A stretch of DNA of 64,000 nucleotides from NCBI RefSeq assembly GCF_003590145.2, contig NZ_CP060436.1:716001-780000 (forward strand). The letters are read 5' to 3'. Positions 19,550-29,486 of this stretch are shown here, piece by piece. Positions within the stretch are counted from its first letter, which is position 1; every line of letters starts with the position of its first letter. A model generated the notes under the pieces. That model had not been told where the DNA came from. It was given only the letters and a program-made list of their open reading frames with translations, and did not search any database. The position numbers and the translations under genes are program-made. The stretch is from Pseudooceanicola algae. Lineage in GTDB: Bacteria > Pseudomonadota > Alphaproteobacteria > Rhodobacterales > Rhodobacteraceae.

Positions 19550-22201
19550 ATGCAGTCGCTGAACGAGATCCGCTCGACGTTCCTGAACTATTTCCAGCGC
19601 CAGGGCCACCAGGTGGTGCCCTCTTCTCCGCTGGTGCCGCGCAATGACCCCACCCTGATGTTCGCCAATTCCGGCATGGTGCAGTTCAAGAACTGCTTCA
19701 CCGGCGTGGAAAAGCGCGACTACACCCGGGCGACCACGGCGCAGAAATGCGTCCGCGCGGGCGGCAAGCACAACGACCTCGACAATGTCGGCTACACGGC
19801 GCGTCACCATACCTTCTTTGAAATGCTCGGCAATTTCTCCTTCGGGGATTATTTCAAGACCGAGGCGATCCCCTTCGCCTGGGAATTGATCACCCGCGAA
19901 TTCGGCATCCCGAAGGACAAGCTCTATACCACGGTCTATCACACCGATGACGAGGCCTTCGACCTGTGGAAGAAGATCGGCGTCCCCGAAGAACGCATCA
20001 TCCGCATCGCCACATCGGATAACTTCTGGCAGATGGGCGATACCGGTCCCTGTGGTCCCTGCACCGAGATCTTCTATGACCACGGCGACAAGTTCTGGGG
20101 TGGCCCTCCGGGATCGCCCGAGGAAGACGGCGACCGTTTCATCGAGATCTGGAACGTCGTCTTCATGCAGAACGAACGCTTCGAGGACGGCTCCATGCGG
20201 GCGCTCGACATGCAGTCCATCGATACCGGCATGGGGATCGAACGGGTTGCGGCGCTGCTGCAGGGCACCAATGACAACTACGCCACCGACCTGATGCGAT
20301 CGCTGATCGAGGCTTCGGCCCATGCGACCAGTTCGGACCCCGACGGCCCCGGCAAGACCCATCACCGGGTGATCGCCGATCACCTGCGCTCGACCTCCTT
20401 CCTGATCGCCGATGGTGTACTGCCCTCCAACGACGGGCGCGGATATGTGCTGCGCCGTATCCTGCGCCGCGCCGCCCGCCACGCGCACCTGTTGGGCGCG
20501 CAGGACCCGCTGATGCACCGGCTTGTGCCGGAACTCGTCCGCCAGATGGGCGAGGCCTATCCCGAACTGCGTCAGGGCCAGGCGATGATCGAGGAAACCC
20601 TCGAACTGGAGGAAACCCGCTTCCGCCAAACTCTCGACCGTGGTCTGAAGCTGCTGGATGACGAGTTGGCCGGCCTGCCCGAAGGTGCCGAGCTGCCCGG
20701 GCAATCGGCCTTCAAGCTTTACGATACCTACGGTTTCCCGCTCGACCTGACCCAGGACGCCCTGCGGGAAAAGGGCCGCACGGTCGACACCGACGGCTTC
20801 GACACCGCCATGGCGGAACAGAAGGCCAAGGCCCGCGCCGCTTGGTCCGGCTCCGGTGAAGCAGTCGACGCGACAATCTGGTTCGACCTGCGCGACAAGC
20901 ATGGCGCGACCGAATTCCTCGGCTACGACACGGAAACGGCCGAAGGCCAGATCCTGGCCCTGGTCCGTGACGGCGCGGCCCTGACCAGCGCGAGCGAAGG
21001 CGACGCCGTGACTCTGGTGCTGAACCAGACTCCCTTCTACGGCGAAAGCGGCGGCCAGGTCGGCGACACGGGTCAGATCCGCACCGACGGCGGCAGCATC
21101 ACCGTGACCGATACCAAAAAGGTCGAAGGTCTGTTCCTGCATGTGGGCCAGGTGACCTCCGGCACCGTGAAACCGGGCGAAGCGGCGATCCTTGAACTGG
21201 ATCACGCCCGCCGCGGCATGATCCGTGCCAACCATTCGGCCACCCACCTGCTGCACGAAGCCCTGCGTGAGGCCCTCGGCCCTCATGTCGCGCAACGTGG
21301 CTCTCTCAATGCGCCGGATCGGCTGCGGTTCGACTTCAGCCATTCCGCGGCTCTCAGCCCGGCGGAACTGTCGCGCATCGAGACCGAGGTCAATGCCTAC
21401 ATCCGCCAGAACACCCCCGTCGAAACCCGCATCATGACCCCCGACGACGCCCGCGCCCTCGGCGCCCAGGCGCTTTTCGGCGAGAAATACGGGGACGAGG
21501 TCCGCGTGGTTTCCATGGGCAAGGCCCAGACTGGTAAGGGCCAGGACGGTCAGACCTGGTCAATCGAGCTTTGCGGGGGCACCCATGTCACCCGTACCGG
21601 GGACATCGGCGCCTTTGCCCTGACCGGTGAAAGCGCGTCTTCTGCCGGCGTCCGCCGGATCGAGGCGCTGACCGGCGCGGCGGCACTTACCGAGTTGCGC
21701 GGCCGGGACGGCACGCTCAGCGAAATCGAAGGCCTTCTGAAAACCTCCGGCGCCGGGACGCTCGACCGCGTCCGCGCGCTGGTCGAGGAACGCCGCAACC
21801 TGACCAACGAGGTCGCGCAACTCAAGCGCGAGATCGCCATGGGTGGCGGGGACAAGGCAAGTATCGAGGCCGAAGCGGTCAATGGCATTCCGTTCCTCGG
21901 CCAGGTCCTGCAAGGGGTTTCCGGCAAGGATCTGCGCAGCCTGATCGACGCGCACAAAACGCGTATGGGATCGGGCGTGATTCTGCTGATCGCAGAAGAA
22001 GACGGCAAGGTGGCGGTGGCCTCCGGCGTGACGGATGACCTGACGGATCGGGTCTCTGCAGTGGATGTCCTCAAGGCGGCGGTGCCGGCCGTTGGCGGCA
22101 AGGGAGGCGGAGGCCGCCCCGACATGGCACAGGGCGGCGGCAAGGACTTTGCCGGGGCCGAGGCCGCGATTGCGGCGGGTCGCGCCGTTCTGGAAGGCTG
22201 A
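19550..22201 (+). CDS. alaS: Alanyl-tRNA synthetase
   Basis: AlaS (883 residues, normal length) charges tRNA-Ala. The class II catalytic domain begins at the N-terminus ([16 protein letters not shown]) and includes the GMVQFKNCF and RTHH-like segments. The editing domain carries the zinc ligands in [13 protein letters not shown] (HxxxH, about residue 565) and in the CGGTHV segment (about residue 675). The C-terminal dimerisation domain ends in a Gly-rich region. A GGAAAGG ribosome site precedes the ATG. Two DUF1330 genes follow closely and probably share the transcript. Confidence 0.98.
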   Translation: MQSLNEIRSTFLNYFQRQGHQVVPSSPLVPRNDPTLMFANSGMVQFKNCFTGVEKRDYTRATTAQKCVRAGGKHNDLDNVGYTARHHTFFEMLGNFSFGDYFKTEAIPFAWELITREFGIPKDKLYTTVYHTDDEAFDLWKKIGVPEERIIRIATSDNFWQMGDTGPCGPCTEIFYDHGDKFWGGPPGSPEEDGDRFIEIWNVVFMQNERFEDGSMRALDMQSIDTGMGIERVAALLQGTNDNYATDLMRSLIEASAHATSSDPDGPGKTHHRVIADHLRSTSFLIADGVLPSNDGRGYVLRRILRRAARHAHLLGAQDPLMHRLVPELVRQMGEAYPELRQGQAMIEETLELEETRFRQTLDRGLKLLDDELAGLPEGAELPGQSAFKLYDTYGFPLDLTQDALREKGRTVDTDGFDTAMAEQKAKARAAWSGSGEAVDATIWFDLRDKHGATEFLGYDTETAEGQILALVRDGAALTSASEGDAVTLVLNQTPFYGESGGQVGDTGQIRTDGGSITVTDTKKVEGLFLHVGQVTSGTVKPGEAAILELDHARRGMIRANHSATHLLHEALREALGPHVAQRGSLNAPDRLRFDFSHSAALSPAELSRIETEVNAYIRQNTPVETRIMTPDDARALGAQALFGEKYGDEVRVVSMGKAQTGKGQDGQTWSIELCGGTHVTRTGDIGAFALTGESASSAGVRRIEALTGAAALTELRGRDGTLSEIEGLLKTSGAGTLDRVRALVEERRNLTNEVAQLKREIAMGGGDKASIEAEAVNGIPFLGQVLQGVSGKDLRSLIDAHKTRMGSGVILLIAEEDGKVAVASGVTDDLTDRVSAVDVLKAAVPAVGGKGGGGRPDMAQGGGKDFAGAEAAIAAGRAVLEG

Positions 22202-22205
22202 ATTC

Positions 22206-22490
22206 ATGGCCGCCTATATCGTCGCCCGGATCGATGTCACCGATCCGCAGGATTATGCGACCTACGCCTCCCGCACTGCAAAGCTGATCGAGGCAGGCGG
22301 GGGCCGGATCCTTGCGAAGGGCGGGCCGCAAGGCTTCCTCGAAGGGACGGGCCCTGGCCGTCATGTGATCATTGAATTTCCCGACCGCGCGACCGCCGAG
22401 GCGTGGTATGACTCTCCTGCCTATCAGGAGATCCTTCCCATCGCTTTGCGGTCAAGCGAACGGGACCTCGTTATCGTGGAGGGAGCTTGA
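22206..22490 (+). CDS. DUF1330 family protein, first of a tandem pair
   Basis: A 94-residue soluble protein of the DUF1330 family, a dimeric ferredoxin-like alpha/beta fold related to ABM/EthD monooxygenase-like domains. Typical segments are AYIVARIDVTDPQDYATY at the start, GRHVIIEFPDRATAEAWY in the middle and the SSERDLVIVEG end. The ATG lies 4 bases after the alaS stop. No catalytic residue can be assigned, and no function has been established for the family. Its stop codon overlaps the start of a second, divergent copy. Confidence 0.85.
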   Translation: MAAYIVARIDVTDPQDYATYASRTAKLIEAGGGRILAKGGPQGFLEGTGPGRHVIIEFPDRATAEAWYDSPAYQEILPIALRSSERDLVIVEGA

Positions 22491-22777
22491 TGCCCGCACT
22501 CTGGATCGCCCATGTCACCGTCACCGACGAAGAGGCCTATGGCCGCTACGCCAAGCTCGCCGGCCCGGCGATCGCCGCCCATGGCGGCAAATTCGTCGCC
22601 CGCGGTGGCCGCTTTGTCCAACTCGAAGGCAAGGAACGCCCGCGCAATGTCGTGGCGCAATTCGACAGCGTCGAAGCCGCCGAAGCCTGCTATCATTCCC
22701 CGGAATACCAGGAGGCCCTCTCCCATGCGCGTGGCGCCTCCGAACGGGAACTCCTGATCGTCGAAACCTCCGAATAA
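22490..22777 (+). CDS. DUF1330 family protein, second of a tandem pair
   Basis: A 95-residue paralogue of the gene just before it. It keeps the same pattern (LWIAHVTVTDEEAYGRYA, RNVVAQFDSVEAAEACYHS, GASERELLIVE), but the two share only moderate identity. The start ATG overlaps the preceding stop as TGATG, implying translational coupling. The two proteins may form a heterodimer, since the fold is dimeric; this is inference. A bidirectional terminator follows. Confidence 0.85.
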   Translation: MPALWIAHVTVTDEEAYGRYAKLAGPAIAAHGGKFVARGGRFVQLEGKERPRNVVAQFDSVEAAEACYHSPEYQEALSHARGASERELLIVETSE

Positions 22778-22799
22778 CCGGCGGGATCACTCCAAAGGA

Positions 22800-22837
22800 A
22801 AAGGGCGGCGCAAGGTTTCCCCTCGCGCCGCCCTTTT
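22800..22837. terminator. Bidirectional terminator between the DUF1330 pair and typA
   Basis: Arms AAAGGGCGGCGC (22800-22811) and GCGCCGCCCTTT (22825-22836) form a 12-bp perfect stem, with T runs on both strands. It separates convergent transcription units. Confidence 0.85.
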
Positions 22838-22891
22838 CATGTTTCCCTGTCTCAAATATCCCCGCCGGAGGCATGGCGCCGAAGGCGCCAT
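22838..22891. repeat. Intergenic repeat, copy 1, with a GC-rich hairpin
   Basis: The first 25 bases (CATGTTTCCCTGTCTCAAAT plus ATCCC) match copy 2 at 29413-29437 with a single mismatch. It is followed by a perfect hairpin ATGGCGCC-GAA-GGCGCCAT at 22873-22891. It lies directly next to the terminator stem. Confidence 0.6.
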
Positions 22892-22903
22892 CCCGGCCGG
22901 TGA

Positions 22904-24724
22904 TCAGGCGCCGCGCGACTGCCGCTTGCGCTCATGCGGGTCGAGGAAGCGTTTGCGCAGACGGATCGACGTCGGCGTCACTTCGACCAGCTCGTCGTCG
23001 TTGATATAGGCAATCGCCTCTTCCAGCGACAGCGTGACAGGCGTCGTCAGACGCACGGCGTCATCGGTTCCCGAGGCACGGACGTTGGTCAGCTGCTTGC
23101 CCTTCAGCGGGTTCACTTCCAGGTCGTTCTCGCGCGAATGCTCGCCGATGATCATGCCCTGGTAGACAGCCGCCTGAGCGCCGATGAAGAACTTGCCGCG
23201 ATCCTCCAGCTTCCACAGCGCATAGGCGACAGCCGTACCGTCATCCATCGAGATCAGGACCCCGGCGCGACGGCCCGGAATGGACCCTTTGTGCGGCGCC
23301 CAGCTGTGGAACACGCGGTTCAGCACGCCGGTGCCGCGGGTATCGGTCAGGAATTCGCCGTGGTAGCCGATCAACCCGCGCGACGGCACATGGGCGATGA
23401 TCCGGGTCTTGCCGGCACCTGCCTGGCGCATTTCGGTCAGGTCGCCCTTGCGTGCACCGGTGATCTTCTCGATCACGGCGCCGGAGTATTCGTCATCCAC
23501 GTCGATGGTGACTTCCTCGATCGGCTCCAGCCGTTCGCCGTTCTCCCCTTCGCGCATGATCACCTGCGGACGCGAGATCGACAGCTCGAAGCCCTCGCGA
23601 CGCATGTTCTCGATCAACACGCCCATCTGCAGTTCGCCACGACCGGAAACCTCGAAGGCCTCGCCGCCGGGGGTGTCCTGGATCTTGATGGCGACGTTGG
23701 ATTCGGCCTCTTTCATCAGGCGTTCGCGGATGACGCGCGACTGCACCTTCTTGCCGTCACGACCGGCCAGCGGCGAATCGTTGATGCCGAAGGTCACGGT
23801 GATGGTCGGCGGATCGATCGGCTGGGCGTCCAGCGCCTCGTCCACGGCCAGGGCACAGATCGTGTCGGCGACGGTGGTCTTGGTCATGCCGGCGATGGAC
23901 ACGATGTCGCCCGCCTGGGCTTCCTCGATGTCCTGCTGTCCGAGGCCACGGAAAGCCTGGATCTTGGTGACGCGGAATTGTTCGATCTTCTGGCCGATGC
24001 GGCTCAGGGATTGAACGGTCGCGCCAACCTTCAGCTTGCCGCTTTCGACACGGCCCGTCAGGATCCGGCCCACGAAGGGGTCCGAGCCAAGGGTCACGGC
24101 CAGCATGCGGAAGTCCTCGTCCTGGCGTGCGATCTGCTTGGGCTTCGGGACGTGGTTCACGACAAGATTGAACAGCGCGTCGAGGTTCTTGCGCGACCCG
24201 TCCAGTTCCGCATCGCACCAGCCATTGCGGCCCGAGGCGTAAAGGTGAGGGAAATCAAGCTGATCGTCGTCCGCGTCGAGCGAGGCGAACAGGTCGAAGC
24301 ATTCGTCCAGCGCCCGGTCGGGCTCGGCGTCGGGCTTGTCGACCTTGTTCAGCACCACGATGGGACGCAGGCCCAGGGCCAGCGCCTTGGAGGTCACGAA
24401 CTTGGTCTGGGGCATCGGGCCTTCGGCCGCATCGACCAGCAGGACGACACCGTCGACCATCGACAGGATCCGCTCGACCTCGCCGCCGAAATCGGCGTGG
24501 CCGGGGGTGTCGACGATATTGATCCGCGTGCCTTTCCATTCGACCGAAGTCGCCTTGGCAAGGATCGTGATCCCGCGTTCCCGTTCCAGGTCGTTGCTGT
24601 CCATGGCCCGTTCGGCCACGGCCTGATTGGCACGGAAGGCACCGGATTGCTTCAGCAGCTCATCCACGAGCGTCGTCTTGCCGTGGTCAACGTGAGCGAT
24701 GATGGCGATATTGCGCAGGTCCAT
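22904..24724 (-). CDS. typA: Ribosome-associated GTPase TypA/BipA
   Basis: A 606-residue translational GTPase of the EF-G family that acts in ribosome assembly and stress adaptation. G1 is AHVDHGKTT at residues 10-18, G3 is [14 protein letters not shown], and G4 is [10 protein letters not shown]. Domains II, III, V and the TypA-specific C-terminal domain follow, the last with [16 protein letters not shown] residues that bind the ribosomal A site. Length is normal. It is transcribed alone, converging on the alaS unit. Confidence 0.97.
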   Translation of the reverse strand: MDLRNIAIIAHVDHGKTTLVDELLKQSGAFRANQAVAERAMDSNDLERERGITILAKATSVEWKGTRINIVDTPGHADFGGEVERILSMVDGVVLLVDAAEGPMPQTKFVTSKALALGLRPIVVLNKVDKPDAEPDRALDECFDLFASLDADDDQLDFPHLYASGRNGWCDAELDGSRKNLDALFNLVVNHVPKPKQIARQDEDFRMLAVTLGSDPFVGRILTGRVESGKLKVGATVQSLSRIGQKIEQFRVTKIQAFRGLGQQDIEEAQAGDIVSIAGMTKTTVADTICALAVDEALDAQPIDPPTITVTFGINDSPLAGRDGKKVQSRVIRERLMKEAESNVAIKIQDTPGGEAFEVSGRGELQMGVLIENMRREGFELSISRPQVIMREGENGERLEPIEEVTIDVDDEYSGAVIEKITGARKGDLTEMRQAGAGKTRIIAHVPSRGLIGYHGEFLTDTRGTGVLNRVFHSWAPHKGSIPGRRAGVLISMDDGTAVAYALWKLEDRGKFFIGAQAAVYQGMIIGEHSRENDLEVNPLKGKQLTNVRASGTDDAVRLTTPVTLSLEEAIAYINDDELVEVTPTSIRLRKRFLDPHERKRQSRGA

Positions 24725-24793
24725 TGGGCATCCCTAAATAGCTTGCGCCCGCGCCTATACTGGCTGCGGGTGAATTGCCAGAGGAAAGGCGTC

Positions 24794-25621
24794 CTAGGCG
24801 ATCAGACAACCCAGCAGAGACGTGGCGCGGCTGTGGATCCAGGCATGCCCTGAGGTTTCGACCTGCGCCCCGCTGCCCAGCTTGAAATGCGCAAGACCCG
24901 GCGCACGGCGCGGTTGGAGCGTGCCGAGGTCCAGCCGGGCATGGCCGCGCCGGTGCAGCCATTCAGCCGCCTCTGCAAGGAGCAGGTTATGGGCCGAGCA
25001 GGCCCGGCCAGTCGTCCCTGACCAGCCCATGTGATAACTGGCCCCCGGCGCATGCAGCAGGAACAGCATCGCGGCAACGGGCTGACCTTCGGCATAGGCC
25101 GTGAACAGCCGGGTCTGCGGCCAGGCGATGGCAAAGCCAGAGGGCAGGGCGCGATAGCCACGTGCCTTGCGTTGCTCGGCCTCGCGCCGCAAAAGCCAGT
25201 GGTCGAGATCGCGGGGAAAGGGCGCATGGGTCACCTGCAGGTCGCTGCGGCGCGCCCGGTTCAGCCGATTGCGCCATTTCTGCGCAAAGCCCGCTTCGCG
25301 CTTGTCCTGGCTGAGAGAGATATCCAGCACCGCGTGGCTTTGCGGCGTCAGCACCGGGATCGCCCCGCTGCGGCGCAGGGCGCGGTCCATGTCCCGGTCC
25401 GGGGCCTGCAGGATCGTCACCCCCCGCCGCCCGCGCAGCACAGGCACCTCGCGCGGGGCGGGCAGCCAGAGCACGGCCGTCGGCCCGAACCGCCGCCGCA
25501 CCCCGAAGGTGCCATCCGGCATCAGCGTGGTTTCCGAGCCGAGCTTCGCCAGCGCCTTGGCATAATAGAAATGCCGGTGCATCCGGTCATCGGGAAAGGC
25601 CTCGGGGGCGACATGTTTCAT
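24794..25621 (-). CDS. FemAB/GNAT-like acyltransferase of unknown substrate
   Basis: A 275-residue protein with the acyltransferase fold of the FemAB/GNAT_6 group. The central part reads FAQKWRNRLNRARRSDLQV, as in BioF2-like transferases. The C-terminal half holds ARGYRALPSGFA, GQPVAAMLFLLHAPGASYHM and the SAHNLLLAEAAEWLHRRGH helix that usually contacts the donor. No signal peptide is seen. The ATG at 25621 was chosen over an upstream codon that adds 43 low-complexity residues. Relatives transfer acyl or aminoacyl groups; the substrate here is unknown. It lies upstream of typA in the same direction, with a 69-base gap. Confidence 0.7.
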   Translation of the reverse strand: MKHVAPEAFPDDRMHRHFYYAKALAKLGSETTLMPDGTFGVRRRFGPTAVLWLPAPREVPVLRGRRGVTILQAPDRDMDRALRRSGAIPVLTPQSHAVLDISLSQDKREAGFAQKWRNRLNRARRSDLQVTHAPFPRDLDHWLLRREAEQRKARGYRALPSGFAIAWPQTRLFTAYAEGQPVAAMLFLLHAPGASYHMGWSGTTGRACSAHNLLLAEAAEWLHRRGHARLDLGTLQPRRAPGLAHFKLGSGAQVETSGHAWIHSRATSLLGCLIA

Positions 25622-25796
25622 GGCCCAGTTTAACGACAGGAAAACCTTATTCGTCGTTAATGCGGGAATGAAAAACACCCGCAAGCTGATCCCTGACAGC
25701 CCCGGCCCACGCCGTACCGGCCTTAACGGTCCAAGGCGGAGTAGCGCCAAAGCGCTGTCTCGGCGCAGGGCAGGGCACAGATCGTTGGAAGGCAGA

Positions 25797-25898
25797 ATGC
25801 AGGAATGCCGCCCGACATGGCAGGCGGCATTCCTCGTGTTTCTTGCGCTGTCCCTGCCGGTCTACGTCGTGTTGACAGGGATCAGCTGGCTGTTCTGA
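25797..25898 (+). CDS. Possible small single-pass membrane protein (33 residues)
   Basis: A short frame beginning MQECRPTWQAAF and ending in GISWLF with one strongly hydrophobic helix (residues 10-30). A GGAAGG segment lies 6 bases before the ATG. It sits in the gap between the divergent acyltransferase gene and the convergent ssb gene. The composition fits a real membrane peptide, but the short length means chance cannot be excluded. No family is recognised. Confidence 0.4.
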   Translation: MQECRPTWQAAFLVFLALSLPVYVVLTGISWLF

Positions 25899-25901
25899 AG
25901 C

Positions 25902-26432
25902 TCAGAACGGGATTTCGTCGTCTATATCCCGGCTCGGCGCGCCGCCACCCGATGAACTGCCGCCACCGGAAGACCCACCGCCATAGCCGCCACGGTCGTC
26001 GTATCCGCCGCGATCATCGTATCCGCCGCCCGAGGACGAGCCGCCGCCGTAGGAGCCGCCGCCACCGCCGCCGCCTTCATTGCGACCGTCGAGCATGGTC
26101 AGTTCCGACCGGAAGGGACGCAGCACGACTTCGGTGGAATACTTGTCCTGACCCGATTGGTCCTGCCATTTGCGGGTTTCCAGCTGGCCTTCGATATAGA
26201 CCTTCGACCCTTTGCGCAGGTATTGCTCTGCCACCCGGACCAGCGGCTCCGAGAAAATGGCGACCGAGTGCCATTCGGTGCGTTCCTTGCGCTCACCGGA
26301 ATTACGGTCTTTCCAGGTTTCCGACGTGGCGATGCGCAGGTTGCAGACCTTGCCACCATTCTGGAACGAGCGGACTTCCGGGTCGCGACCCAGGTTGCCG
26401 ATCAGGATGACCTTGTTGACGGATCCGGCCAT
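25902..26432 (-). CDS. ssb: Single-stranded DNA-binding protein
   Basis: SSB (176 residues) coats single-stranded DNA in replication and repair. The OB fold covers residues 1-112, starting [21 protein letters not shown] glycine-rich linker of repeated GGYDDRGG units (about 120-165) follows, and the protein ends with the acidic tip DIDDEIPF that recruits partner proteins such as RecG. The ATG at 26432 was chosen because the family starts MAGSVNKV. No SOS box was found upstream. Confidence 0.96.
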   Translation of the reverse strand: MAGSVNKVILIGNLGRDPEVRSFQNGGKVCNLRIATSETWKDRNSGERKERTEWHSVAIFSEPLVRVAEQYLRKGSKVYIEGQLETRKWQDQSGQDKYSTEVVLRPFRSELTMLDGRNEGGGGGGGSYGGGSSSGGGYDDRGGYDDRGGYGGGSSGGGSSSGGGAPSRDIDDEIPF

Positions 26433-26669
26433 GCGGTGACTCCTCATATCCTTCGGGATCGCGCCCCGGCGAATCCGGTGGCGCGTGTTTCATCGGTTAC
26501 ACCAGAGCGCGCCACCGGGGGCAAGTTCCCTCTCCGGTTCCATGATATTTCCGGCATCGTCCCCCGATGCGCGCTCCCCTGCCCAAGAAGCACGCCGGAA
26601 GGGGTGCAATTCCTTATCCGGTTTCGTATAAGAGCCCCCGGACAGTGTGGGAAAGCAAGGGGACCGCAG

Positions 26670-27272
26670 GTGAAGCTGCACAACTTGTACGGCACCGCGA
26701 CATGGTGCGCCGTGGCAATCGCCTTGACCGCGCAGGGCGCGTCGGCAGATGTATTGAGCGCGGGCGCGCGCCGGGCGCAGTTCAACGCCCAGACCCGGCT
26801 TCTCGACAGCCGGGCGTCACAGCAATATGCCAACTCGGTGCGCCTTCAGCCGCGGGCGATCGAGACGCCGACGATCTGGGGCGGCACCACCCCCTTCACC
26901 GGCAGCTACAAGGGGCCCTACCTTGACATGGCCCGCTCTGCCGCGCGGCGTCACGACATCCCCGAAAGCCTGTTCCTGCGCCTCGTGCAGCAGGAAAGCG
27001 GCTGGCAAAGCACCGCAGTCTCGCCCAAGGGGGCCATCGGTCTGGCGCAGATCATGCCGCAAACCGCGCGGTTCCTGAACATCGACGCGACCGACCCCTA
27101 CCAGAACCTCGATGGTGGCGCGCGGTACCTCGCGCAGCAGTACCGCGAATTCGGCTCCTGGCCGCTGGCGCTGGCGGCCTATAACGCGGGTCCGCGCGTG
27201 GTAAAACGCTATGGCGGCATTCCGCCTTATGCCGAGACCCGCAATTATGTGAAGGTCATCTGGGGCAGCTGA
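26670..27272 (+). CDS. Periplasmic lytic transglycosylase, SLT domain
   Basis: A 200-residue exported muramidase-like enzyme that cleaves peptidoglycan glycan strands. The signal peptide covers about residues 1-27 (ending GASADV). The SLT domain holds the catalytic Glu109 in QQESGW, then GAIGLAQIMPQTA and the AYNAGP motif. It starts with GTG at 26670 behind AAGGGG; earlier in-frame codons run back across ssb and are not credible. It is a compact, single-domain enzyme without the superhelical ring of Slt70. It is divergent from ssb and ends before the peptide transporter. Confidence 0.88.
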   Translation: MKLHNLYGTATWCAVAIALTAQGASADVLSAGARRAQFNAQTRLLDSRASQQYANSVRLQPRAIETPTIWGGTTPFTGSYKGPYLDMARSAARRHDIPESLFLRLVQQESGWQSTAVSPKGAIGLAQIMPQTARFLNIDATDPYQNLDGGARYLAQQYREFGSWPLALAAYNAGPRVVKRYGGIPPYAETRNYVKVIWGS

Positions 27273-27305
27273 GCGCGGTGGATCCCGCTGACGCGGGGCC
27301 TGCGG

Positions 27306-29384
27306 CTATTCGGCGGCGATCTTGATCACCGGCTCCATCTGCGCAAGCTCGGCATCCGGCAGGTGGCATTTGACCTGATGGCCATCACCCATTTCGCGGA
27401 TCGGCGGCACCTCACGATCACACAAGTCCCCAGGAACTTTGGACTTCCAGCCGCAGCGGGTCTGGAACGGGCAGCCCGGCGGTGGGTTCATCGCCGAAGG
27501 GATATCCCCGTCCAGCACGATATGCTTCTTCACGATGCTCGTGTCGGCAATCGGCACGGCGCTCAGCAGGGCCTCGGTATAGGGGTGATAGGGCGGGGCA
27601 AAGACCTGATCGGTGGTGCCGATCTCGACCACATGGCCAAGGTACATGACCATGACCCGGTCGCTGAGATAGCGCACGATGGACAGATCATGACTGATGA
27701 ACAGCAGGGTGGTCTTTTCCTCGCGCTGGATCTCCATCAGCAGATCGGTGACCGCCGCCTGTACCGAGACATCCAGCGCCGAGACTGGTTCATCCGCAAC
27801 CACGATCCGCGCATTCCCGGCAAAGGCCCGTGCGATGCCGACCCGCTGTTTCTGCCCGCCTGACAGTTGACGCGGCATCCGGTCGGCAAAGGCGCGGGGC
27901 AGCTTCACGAGATCAAGCAGCGTCAGCATCCGCTCGCGCCGTTCCCGGTCACTTGCCCCGATGCCGAAGACTTCCAGCGCGCGGATGATCTGGCGCCCGA
28001 CGCTCATCGAGGGGTTCAGCGTGTCGAAGGGGTTCTGGAACACCATCTGCACATCCGAAATGGTGCGTCGGTCGCGTTTCTCGATTGGAATGTGCTGCAG
28101 GTCGCGGTTATCCAGCAGGATCCGCCCCTCGGTCGCCGTCTCGAGGCCCATGAGCACCTTGGCAAAGGTCGACTTGCCACAGCCCGACTCCCCGACGATG
28201 GCCAGGGTCTCGCTCTCGCGCGCCTCGAAGCTCAGCGTCTCGTTGGCCTTCACGACCTTCTTGTCGCCCCCCGAAAACAGGGCAGAGGCCGCCACTTCGT
28301 AATACTTCTTCAAATTCTCGATCTTCAGCACCGGCGCACCGGGGATTGAGCGTGCCCGCGTCTCCGTTACCGCCATCGGTGCGTCCCAGTCGATCTCATC
28401 GACCCGCAGGCAGCGCGACACATGGCGATCCCCGCCCCGGATGCGGGTCATGCCGATCTCCTGCGCATCACAGCGCCCGGGCACGAAGTAATCGCAACGG
28501 GGCCCGAAGTTGCAACCCGGTGGGCGTTCGTGCGGCAGGGGGAAATTCCCCGGAATGGCCTTCAGCGGGCGGGCGGTCTTGTCCGCGCCGGGCAAGGGGA
28601 TCGAGCGGAACAAGGCCTGGGTATAGGGGTGGCGCATCTCGTCGAAGACATCTTCGATCGAGCCCCGCTCGACCGCCTCGCCGGAATACATCACGCACAG
28701 CCGGTCGCAGGTCTCCAGCACCAGTCCCAGGTTATGGCTGATGAACAGCATCGAGGTGCCGTATTTCTTTCCCAGATCGCGGACCAGTTCGACAATGGCG
28801 GCCTCCACGGTCACATCCAGCGCCGTGGTCGGCTCATCAAGGATCAACAGCGACGGTTTCGACATCAGCGCCATGGCAATGACAATCCGCTGCTGTTGCC
28901 CGCCCGACAACTGGTGGGGAAAGCTCTTCAGCATGCGCTCGGGGTCCGGCAGCTTCACGTCCCGGACCACCTGAAGGGCGCGGGCACGGGCCTCCTCGGC
29001 GCCGACCCCTTCGTGGATCATCGGCACTTCCATCAACTGACGACCGATCCGCATCGCGGGATTCAGGCTGGCCATCGGCTCCTGGTAGATCATTGCGATC
29101 TCATTGCCCCGGAGTCGGCGCAACTCTCCATCGCTCATCGCGGCCAGGTCCTGACCCTTGAACTTGATTGAGCCCCCGGTCACGCGCCCGTTCACGCCCA
29201 GGTCCTGCATCACGCCAAGCGCAACGGTGCTCTTGCCACAACCCGATTCCCCGACCAGCCCCACAGCTTCGCCCGGCTGGACCGAGACCGAAAAATCCAT
29301 CACCGCCGGGATCTCCCGCAGCCGCGTGAAAAAGGAAATCGACAGGGCGTCGATCTCCAGGATGGGTCCGTCATATTCGGCCAT
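27306..29384 (-). CDS. Dipeptide/oligopeptide ABC transporter, fused double ATP-binding protein
   Basis: A 692-residue protein joining two ATPases of the DppD and DppF type. Each half has a Walker A GESGCGKST and a signature (LSGGQQQR in the first, LSGGQKQR in the second), plus a C-terminal oligopeptide-transporter domain with PxGCxFxxRC cysteines (PPGCNFGPRC and PPGCPFQTRC). All catalytic residues look intact. It lies last in an operon of binding protein, two permeases and ATPase, all on this strand. The substrate is probably a peptide, but this family also carries opines, nickel or glutathione, so the specificity is open. Confidence 0.93.
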   Translation of the reverse strand: MAEYDGPILEIDALSISFFTRLREIPAVMDFSVSVQPGEAVGLVGESGCGKSTVALGVMQDLGVNGRVTGGSIKFKGQDLAAMSDGELRRLRGNEIAMIYQEPMASLNPAMRIGRQLMEVPMIHEGVGAEEARARALQVVRDVKLPDPERMLKSFPHQLSGGQQQRIVIAMALMSKPSLLILDEPTTALDVTVEAAIVELVRDLGKKYGTSMLFISHNLGLVLETCDRLCVMYSGEAVERGSIEDVFDEMRHPYTQALFRSIPLPGADKTARPLKAIPGNFPLPHERPPGCNFGPRCDYFVPGRCDAQEIGMTRIRGGDRHVSRCLRVDEIDWDAPMAVTETRARSIPGAPVLKIENLKKYYEVAASALFSGGDKKVVKANETLSFEARESETLAIVGESGCGKSTFAKVLMGLETATEGRILLDNRDLQHIPIEKRDRRTISDVQMVFQNPFDTLNPSMSVGRQIIRALEVFGIGASDRERRERMLTLLDLVKLPRAFADRMPRQLSGGQKQRVGIARAFAGNARIVVADEPVSALDVSVQAAVTDLLMEIQREEKTTLLFISHDLSIVRYLSDRVMVMYLGHVVEIGTTDQVFAPPYHPYTEALLSAVPIADTSIVKKHIVLDGDIPSAMNPPPGCPFQTRCGWKSKVPGDLCDREVPPIREMGDGHQVKCHLPDAELAQMEPVIKIAAE

Positions 29385-29412
29385 GACACCTCTCCCCGGG
29401 GGCAGGCTCCCC

Positions 29413-29461
29413 CATGTTTCCCTGTTTCAAATATCCCGGGGGTCCGGGGGCCGGCCCCCGG
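29413..29461. repeat. Intergenic repeat, copy 2, with an 18-base palindrome
   Basis: The 25 bases at 29413-29437 match copy 1 at 22838 with one mismatch. They are followed by a perfect palindrome with arms CCGGGGGCC / GGCCCCCGG at 29444-29461. It lies inside the peptide transporter operon, between permease and ATPase genes. Confidence 0.6.
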
Positions 29462-29486
29462 TCCCGAAACCTCGATTTGCGCGACC

